DNA from: Actinomycetes bacterium
GTDB taxonomy: Bacteria > Actinomycetota > Actinomycetes > Actinomycetales > Cellulomonadaceae
Assembly: GCA_021793115.1 (NCBI GenBank)
Contig: JAJYTJ010000128.1
Location: 1 to 10,636, forward strand
DNA: 10,636 nt
Direction of reading: 5' to 3'
The notes under the pieces were generated by a model. It searched no databases. It had not been told where the DNA came from and worked only from the letters and a program-made list of their open reading frames with translations. This document shows, in pieces, positions 7,050 to 10,636 of the stretch. Both the position numbers and the translations under genes were made by a program. The first letter of the stretch is position 1. Every line of letters begins with the position of its first letter.

Positions 7050-7907
7050 ATGAGCGAGAGCCACGCCGGTGACCTGCCCGTCGGCGCGACGGTGATGCTG
7101 GCGGCCTTCGAGGGCTGGAACGACGCGGGCGCCGCCGCGACGCAGGCCGTCGCCTACCTCGCCGAGGTGTGGGACGCCGAGCAGGTCGACGAGCTGGACC
7201 CCGAGGAGTACCACGACTTCCAGGTGAACCGCCCGGTGGTCGCCACGGGCCCGGACGGCACGCGCGAGATCACGTGGCCCACCACCGCGATCTCGCTGGC
7301 GAGGGCACCGCAGACGGGCCGGTCCGTCGCCCTCGTGCACGGCATCGAGCCGTCGATGCGCTGGCGCCGCTACTGCAGCGAGCTGCTCGACGTCGCCGCG
7401 GGACTCCACGTCGAGTGGGTCGTGACGATCGGCGCGCTGCTCGCGGACGTGCCGCACACGCGGCCGATCCCCGTCACCGTCTCGGCCGACGACCCGGAGG
7501 TCGCGTCCGCGCTCGCCCTCGACCGCACCACCTACGAGGGGCCCACGGGGATCGTCGGCGTGCTCCAGCACGAGGCGACGGCGCGCGGCCTCAAGGCGGT
7601 CTCGCTCTGGGCGGCCGTGCCGCACTACGTGGCCCATCCCCCGTCGCCGAAGGCGACGCTCGCGCTGCTGCACCAGGTGGAGCAGCTGCTGGGCGAGCCG
7701 ATCCCCATGGGCGAGCTGCCGGAGGACGCCGCGGCGTGGCAGTCCGGCGTCGACGAGCTGGCCGGCGAGGACTCGGAGATCGGCGAGTACGTGCGCCAGC
7801 TCGAGGAGGCCAAGGACACCGCCGACCTGCCGGAGGCGTCCGGCGAGGCGATCGCGCGCGAGTTCGAGCGCTACCTGCGCCGGCGGGACAAGGGCGCCGG
7901 GGCCTGA
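7050..7907 (+). CDS. PAC2 (proteasome assembly chaperone 2)-family protein
   Basis: A soluble protein of 285 residues in the PAC2 family, named after a eukaryotic 20S proteasome assembly chaperone. The actinobacterial members have no established function that I know of. Seen: LAAFEGWNDAG (res. 18-27), the family signature near the N-terminus; DPEEYHDFQVNRP (about 50-62); a central alpha/beta core including VTIGALLADVPHTRP; and VPHYVAHPPSPKA. The last 50 or so residues are acidic and helical (VDELAGEDSEIGEYVRQLEE), ending in a basic RRRDKGAGA. Length is usual for the actinobacterial family (M. tuberculosis has Rv2125 in the same neighbourhood). It is divergent from the HAD gene and convergent with mshC. 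Being a few kb from mpa and dop, a role with the 20S core is a fair guess but unproven. Confidence 0.9.
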   Translation: MSESHAGDLPVGATVMLAAFEGWNDAGAAATQAVAYLAEVWDAEQVDELDPEEYHDFQVNRPVVATGPDGTREITWPTTAISLARAPQTGRSVALVHGIEPSMRWRRYCSELLDVAAGLHVEWVVTIGALLADVPHTRPIPVTVSADDPEVASALALDRTTYEGPTGIVGVLQHEATARGLKAVSLWAAVPHYVAHPPSPKATLALLHQVEQLLGEPIPMGELPEDAAAWQSGVDELAGEDSEIGEYVRQLEEAKDTADLPEASGEAIAREFERYLRRRDKGAGA

Positions 7908-7990
7908 CCCCGGCGGGGCATCACAGCCGCGGCCCGACCCCCGCGGGGCACCACAGCCGCGGCCCGACCCCCGCGGGGCACTACAGGCGG
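7901..7990. repeat. Three tandem 30-bp GC-rich repeats bridging the PAC2 and mshC stop codons
   Basis: Units 7901-7930, 7931-7960 and 7961-7990. Units 1 and 2 differ at three positions, as do units 2 and 3. Units 2 and 3 contain the palindrome CCCCGCGGGG (7939-7948, 7969-7978). GCCGCGGC (7926-7933 and 7956-7963) is self-complementary and can pair across a unit. The PAC2 stop (7905-7907) lies in unit 1 and the mshC stop (7981-7983) in unit 3. The array may work as a T-tract-free bidirectional terminator for the converging genes (inference). It has no spacers, so it is not CRISPR. Confidence 0.85.
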
Positions 7991-9246
7991 ACGCCCAGCA
8001 GGGCGTCGAGCGCACGGGCGACGACGCCCGGGGCCCCCTCGACCGGCTCCGCGGTCCCGGCCAGGGCCTCCTGGACCCAGGCATCGACGGCCGCCAGCGC
8101 GGCGGGGGCGTCCAGGTCGTCGGCCAGCGCGGCCCGCACGGCGGCGAGCGTGCCGTCCGCGTCCGGTCCACCCACCCCCGAGAGCGCCCGCCGCCAGCGG
8201 GCGAGGCGCTCCTGCGCGCCGCGCAGCACGCCGTCGCTCCACTGCCAGTCGTCCCGGTAGTGGTGCGCCAGGATCGCCAGGCGGATCGCCATCGGGTCCA
8301 CGCCCGCCGCCCGGAGCGTGGAGACCAGCACGAGGTTGCCCCGCGACTTGCTCATCTTCTCGCCGTCCAGGCCCACCATCCCGGTGTGGACGTGCACCCG
8401 CGCGGCGGCGTCGGCCGAGCCGAAGAGCACGCGCACGTGCGAGCAGCTCATCTCGTGGTGCGGGAACTCCAGGTCGGAACCGCCGCCGAGCACCGACAGC
8501 GGCGTGCCCAGGGACCCCGACGCGATGACGACGCACTCGATGTGCCACCCCGGACGTCCGCGACCCAGGGAGCCGCCGTCCCAGGCCGGCTCGCCGGCGC
8601 GTTCACGGCGCCACAGCAGCGGGTCGAGCGGGTCCCGCTTGCCGGGCCGGTCGGGGTCGCCGCCGCGCTCGGCGGACAGCGCGAGCATCGTCGCCCGGTC
8701 CAGCCGTGCCGCCTCGCCGAACTCCGCGTCGACGCTCAGGTCGGCGTACACGTCCCCGAGGCCCGCGTCGCCGACCGCCTCCGGCGTCGGCACGCGGTAG
8801 GCGGTACCGGCCGCCAGCATCCGCTCGACCGCCTCGACCACCGCCGGGACGGACTCCACGGCGCCCACGTAGGCGTCCGGGGGCAGCACGGCGAGGGCGG
8901 CCATGTCCTCGGCGTACAGCGCGGTCTGCTCGGCGGCCAGCGCGCGCCAGTCGACGCCCGTGGCGGCGGCCCGCTCGAGCAGCGGGTCGTCCACGTCCGT
9001 CACGTTGGAGGCGAAGCGCACGCGCACGCCGGCGTCGCGCCACGCGCGGCCGAGCAGGTCGAAGGCGACCGCGGTCGCCGCGTGGCCCAGGTGCGTCGCG
9101 TCGTAGGGCGTGATGCCGCACACGTAGAGCGTCGCCGCGCCGTCCACCGTCGGGTCGACCAGCGCGCCGCTGGCGGTGTCGAGCACGCGCACCGCCGGCC
9201 CTCGTCCGGGCAGCCTGGGCAGGGAGGGGGCGGGCCAGCTCAGCAC
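7981..9246 (-). CDS. mshC: Mycothiol ligase MshC (Cys:GlcN-Ins ligase)
   Basis: Joins cysteine to GlcN-Ins with ATP to give Cys-GlcN-Ins, the penultimate step of mycothiol synthesis, in the cytoplasm. It has 421 residues and derives from cysteinyl-tRNA synthetase. Seen: [14 protein letters not shown] (43-56), with the HIGH-like HLGH; GWHIEC (233-238); [12 protein letters not shown] (254-265); and KMSKS (297-301). Zinc ligands Cys43, Cys238 and His263 correspond to those known in the mycobacterial enzyme, as do Thr46 and Trp234. CGITPYD rather than [15 protein letters not shown] rather than KMSKSLGN, and the missing anticodon-binding region separate it from CysS. The N-terminal [15 protein letters not shown] matches the family. 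The GTG at 9246 is preceded by TACGCT at 6 nt, with no SD. It is convergent with the PAC2 gene across the tandem repeats. Confidence 0.97.
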   Translation of the reverse strand: MLSWPAPSLPRLPGRGPAVRVLDTASGALVDPTVDGAATLYVCGITPYDATHLGHAATAVAFDLLGRAWRDAGVRVRFASNVTDVDDPLLERAAATGVDWRALAAEQTALYAEDMAALAVLPPDAYVGAVESVPAVVEAVERMLAAGTAYRVPTPEAVGDAGLGDVYADLSVDAEFGEAARLDRATMLALSAERGGDPDRPGKRDPLDPLLWRRERAGEPAWDGGSLGRGRPGWHIECVVIASGSLGTPLSVLGGGSDLEFPHHEMSCSHVRVLFGSADAAARVHVHTGMVGLDGEKMSKSRGNLVLVSTLRAAGVDPMAIRLAILAHHYRDDWQWSDGVLRGAQERLARWRRALSGVGGPDADGTLAAVRAALADDLDAPAALAAVDAWVQEALAGTAEPVEGAPGVVARALDALLGVRL

Positions 9247-9252
9247 GTCCGC

Positions 9253-9258
9253 AGCGTA
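9253..9258 (-). promoter_or_regulatory. -10 hexamer TACGCT, leaderless promoter of mshC
   Basis: On the minus strand TACGCT plus six bases (GCGGAC) precede the GTG at 9246. No SD is visible. The hexamer is identical to the one before the RecB-family gene. Confidence 0.55.
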
Positions 9259-9297
9259 GTCGCGCGCCGCGCACGGGCCGGCCGCTGTCCGGCGGAG

Positions 9298-9303
9298 CAG
9301 AAT
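9298..9303 (+). promoter_or_regulatory. Possible -10 hexamer CAGAAT for the 35-residue protein
   Basis: CAGAAT keeps the key A2 and T6 of a -10 element and lies exactly 6 nt before the GTG at 9310, the same spacing as at five other genes here. It is back to back with the mshC promoter, 39 bp between hexamers. Confidence 0.4.
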
Positions 9304-9309
9304 GCCCGG

Positions 9310-9417
9310 GTGCCCGACGAGGTCACGTGGACCGTGGGCTACCCGCTCGTCATAGCCCTCATGGTGGGTGTCCGCTGGGTGCTGTACCGCGCGTTCCGCA
9401 CGAGCGGCCGGCTGTAG
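9310..9417 (+). CDS. Small single-span membrane protein resembling the last helix of CorA
   Basis: 35 residues from a GTG start, in the mshC-uppP gap. One hydrophobic helix is seen (about res. 10-27: [18 protein letters not shown]), followed by a basic tail RAFRTSGRL. The pattern PDEVTW..GYPL...LMV.V...LYR.FR..G.L strongly recalls, from memory, the segment after the GMN motif in CorA-type Mg2+ transporters (MPELxWxxGYPxxxxLMxxxxxxLYxxFRRxGWL). The upstream in-frame sequence is only the antisense of mshC, so there is no adjacent CorA body. Support for a real gene: a -10-like hexamer at the local 6-nt spacing, a stop 10 bp before the convergent uppP end, and an otherwise unused gap. It could instead be a decayed corA fragment. 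Function is unknown. Confidence 0.6.
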   Translation: MPDEVTWTVGYPLVIALMVGVRWVLYRAFRTSGRL

Positions 9418-9427
9418 CCGCCCGCTC

Positions 9428-10327
9428 TCAGTTGAGGATCGCGGCGTTGGCCGCGAGCGCGCCGGTGACGAGCAGGATCACGACGACGACGGCCAGGCCG
9501 ATGCGGTACCGGACGAAGGCCTGGTAGCTGTACGTCGACACGATCCTGAGGAACGCGATGATGACGAGGTAGCCGACGACGAACGCGACGAGCGTCGCGA
9601 GGATCGTCGCGCCGAAGCCGGGCGTGTTGCCCTTGCCGAACTGGTCGAAGTTCGTCGCGAGCTCGAAGAGTCCCGAGCCGAACACCGCGGGGATCGCCAG
9701 GAGGAACGAGTACCGCGCGGCGGCCTCGCGCGTGTACCCGAGGAGCAGCCCGCCGGTGATGGTGCCGCCCGAGCGGGACACCCCGGGCACGAGGGCGAGG
9801 GACTGCCACAGCCCGAACCACAGCGCGTGCCGCGGCGTCAGCTCCTGCATGGTGCGCCGCTTGGCCCCGACGCGGTCCGCCCAGCCGAGGACCAGGCCGA
9901 AGACGACGAGCACGGTGGCGATGATCCACAGGTTGCGGAACGCGCCCTCGATCGAGTTCTTGAAGAGCAGGCCGAGGACGACGACGGGCACCGAGCCGAT
10001 CGCGATGAACCAGGCCATGAGGGCGTCGTGGTCGGCCGGCGCACCGGCCGGCATCCCGGCCCGCGAGCGCCAGTCGGTGCCGAGGTCGCCGCGGACGGCG
10101 CGCCACCAGTGGACGCAGATGCGGACGATGTCGCGGCGGAAGTACAGCACCACGGCCGACTCGGTGCCGAGCTGGATGACGGCGGTGAACGCGGCCCCCG
10201 CGTCGTGCCCGGTGAGCAGCTCGCTGACGATGCGGATGTGCGCGCTCGACGAGACGGGGAGGAACTCGGTCAAGCCCTGGATCAGGCCCAGCAGCAGGGC
10301 AGCGGCCGCGCCCAGTCCGTGCGTCAT
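9428..10327 (-). CDS. uppP: Undecaprenyl-diphosphatase UppP (BacA family)
   Basis: Polytopic membrane enzyme that dephosphorylates undecaprenyl diphosphate so the lipid carrier can be reused in peptidoglycan and wall-polymer synthesis. Loss or overexpression of the family changes bacitracin sensitivity. It has 299 residues, close to the family norm of about 270-290. Seen: [14 protein letters not shown] (17-30) with catalytic Glu21, Ser27 and His30; [12 protein letters not shown] (52-63); PGVSRSGGT (181-189) with Arg185; and about eight hydrophobic segments. Gln17 replaces the Glu of the E. coli protein, which I recall as usual in actinobacterial copies such as Rv2136c. The ATG at 10327 is preceded by TAGGGT at 8 nt and no SD. 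Its 3' end faces the small membrane protein 10 bp away. Confidence 0.96.
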   Translation of the reverse strand: MTHGLGAAAALLLGLIQGLTEFLPVSSSAHIRIVSELLTGHDAGAAFTAVIQLGTESAVVLYFRRDIVRICVHWWRAVRGDLGTDWRSRAGMPAGAPADHDALMAWFIAIGSVPVVVLGLLFKNSIEGAFRNLWIIATVLVVFGLVLGWADRVGAKRRTMQELTPRHALWFGLWQSLALVPGVSRSGGTITGGLLLGYTREAAARYSFLLAIPAVFGSGLFELATNFDQFGKGNTPGFGATILATLVAFVVGYLVIIAFLRIVSTYSYQAFVRYRIGLAVVVVILLVTGALAANAAILN

Positions 10328-10335
10328 GGTCGGTC

Positions 10336-10341
10336 ACCCTA
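10336..10341 (-). promoter_or_regulatory. -10 hexamer TAGGGT of uppP
   Basis: On the minus strand TAGGGT precedes the ATG at 10327 with an 8-nt gap, so the leader would be absent or 1-2 nt. It mirrors the TAGGGT of the divergent reductase gene, 38 bp between the hexamers. Confidence 0.5.
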
Positions 10342-10379
10342 TCCGCGCGGGGCGAACGGGCCGGGCACCGGCACCCCGC

Positions 10380-10385
10380 TAGGGT
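10380..10385 (+). promoter_or_regulatory. -10 hexamer TAGGGT of the aldo/keto reductase gene
   Basis: TAGGGT, then eight bases (GCACAGAC), then the ATG at 10394. It has the same hexamer and gap as uppP on the other strand. No SD is visible. Confidence 0.5.
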
Positions 10386-10393
10386 GCACAGAC

Positions 10394-10636
10394 ATGGAGC
10401 GACGCCGGCTGGGACGCACCGGGCTGCAGGTGTCCTGGATGGGCCTGGGGACCATGACCTGGAGCCGGGACACCGACGAGCACGACGCGCGGGAGCTGCT
10501 GCACGACTTCGTCGACGCCGGGGGCACGCTCGTCGACACGTCCGCCTCGTACGCCGAGGGCGGCGCCGAAGAGCTCCTCGGGTCCCTCCTGGGCGACGTC
10601 GTCGACCGCCGCGACGTCACGATCGTCACCAAGGGC
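10394..10636 (+). CDS. Aldo/keto reductase (5' part, cut by window edge)
   Basis: An NADPH-dependent carbonyl reductase of the AKR (beta/alpha)8 barrel family; the substrate cannot be inferred. 81 codons are visible and the frame is open at the edge (full length usually about 310-330). Seen: the N-terminal strand RRLGRTGLQVSWMGLGTMTW (res. 4-23); VDTSASYAEG with tetrad residues Asp48 and Tyr53; GGAEELLGSLL (56-66); and VTIVTKG with tetrad Lys80. The tetrad His lies beyond the window. RRLGRTGLxVSxxGLGTMTWG is typical of the Tas/YdhF-like group. It is divergent from uppP across a 66-bp gap. Confidence 0.93.
   Translation, partial: MERRRLGRTGLQVSWMGLGTMTWSRDTDEHDARELLHDFVDAGGTLVDTSASYAEGGAEELLGSLLGDVVDRRDVTIVTKG

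Noticed and set aside
7901..7990. CRISPR array
   Set aside because: The 30-bp units abut directly with no spacers and there are no cas genes; the RecB-family nuclease nearby is not Cas4 by context.
7907..8010. Peptide repeat TPAGHHSRGP on the plus strand as a coding feature
   Set aside because: It comes from a frame of the tandem DNA repeat lying beyond the PAC2 stop, continuing as mshC antisense; no start signal.
6959..8171. Longer minus-strand frame continuing upstream of the HAD gene
   Set aside because: The ATG at 6959 has a strong SD and begins right before motif I; the upstream part is antisense of the PAC2 gene.
7981..9246. Cysteinyl-tRNA synthetase instead of MshC
   Set aside because: [22 protein letters not shown], the length of 421 and the missing anticodon-binding domain all favour MshC.
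10238..10279. Loss of a catalytic Glu in UppP (Gln17)
   Set aside because: Glu21, Ser27, His30 and Arg185 are present, and Gln at this place is, as I recall, normal for actinobacterial UppP.

Overview
The window is high-GC DNA from an actinobacterium. Three things place it there: the pupylation/proteasome genes dop and mpa (arc), the mycothiol gene mshC, and an actinobacterial-type TrmI. The compact order dop-mpa-trmI-(M50 peptidase)/(RecB nuclease)-HAD/(PAC2)-mshC/uppP/(aldo-keto reductase) resembles, from memory, the M. tuberculosis Rv2112c-Rv2136c neighbourhood. The lineage could be Micrococcales, for example a Cellulomonas relative, but the sequence alone does not settle that.

Layout. 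Positions 1-5266 read on the minus strand: an M50 intramembrane-type zinc peptidase, then the tRNA m1A58 methyltransferase trmI, then the proteasomal AAA ATPase mpa/arc, then the start of dop (depupylase), which runs off the left edge. Positions 5327-6292 (+) hold a RecB-family nuclease with a probable Fe-S cluster. It converges on and overlaps a HAD phosphatase (6273-6959, -). A PAC2-family protein (7050-7907, +) converges on mshC (7981-9246, -), with three tandem 30-bp repeats spanning the two stop codons. A probable 35-residue membrane protein (9310-9417, +) resembles the last helix of CorA transporters and converges on uppP (9428-10327, -). An aldo/keto reductase starts at 10394 (+) and is cut by the right edge.

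How the genes fit together. Mpa unfolds pupylated proteins for the 20S proteasome, and Dop deamidates Pup and removes it from substrates. The pup and prcBA genes are not visible and would be expected to the left. PAC2-family proteins are named for a eukaryotic proteasome assembly chaperone, so that gene may be a distant functional relative. MshC makes Cys-GlcN-Ins, the precursor of mycothiol. UppP recycles the undecaprenyl carrier for the cell wall. TrmI, the RecB nuclease, the HAD enzyme and the M50 peptidase are housekeeping neighbours with no proven link.

The most striking feature is regulatory. Seven genes have a TANNNT hexamer (TAGGCT, TAGGGT or TACGCT) ending 6 or 8 nt before the start codon and lack a Shine-Dalgarno sequence, which suggests leaderless mRNAs. 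Only mpa, trmI and the HAD gene show clear ribosome-binding sites. In all four divergent gene pairs the two -10 hexamers lie 36-39 bp apart, back to back.

No gene-free stretch exceeds about 140 bases. I saw no tRNA, rRNA, insertion sequence or CRISPR array.
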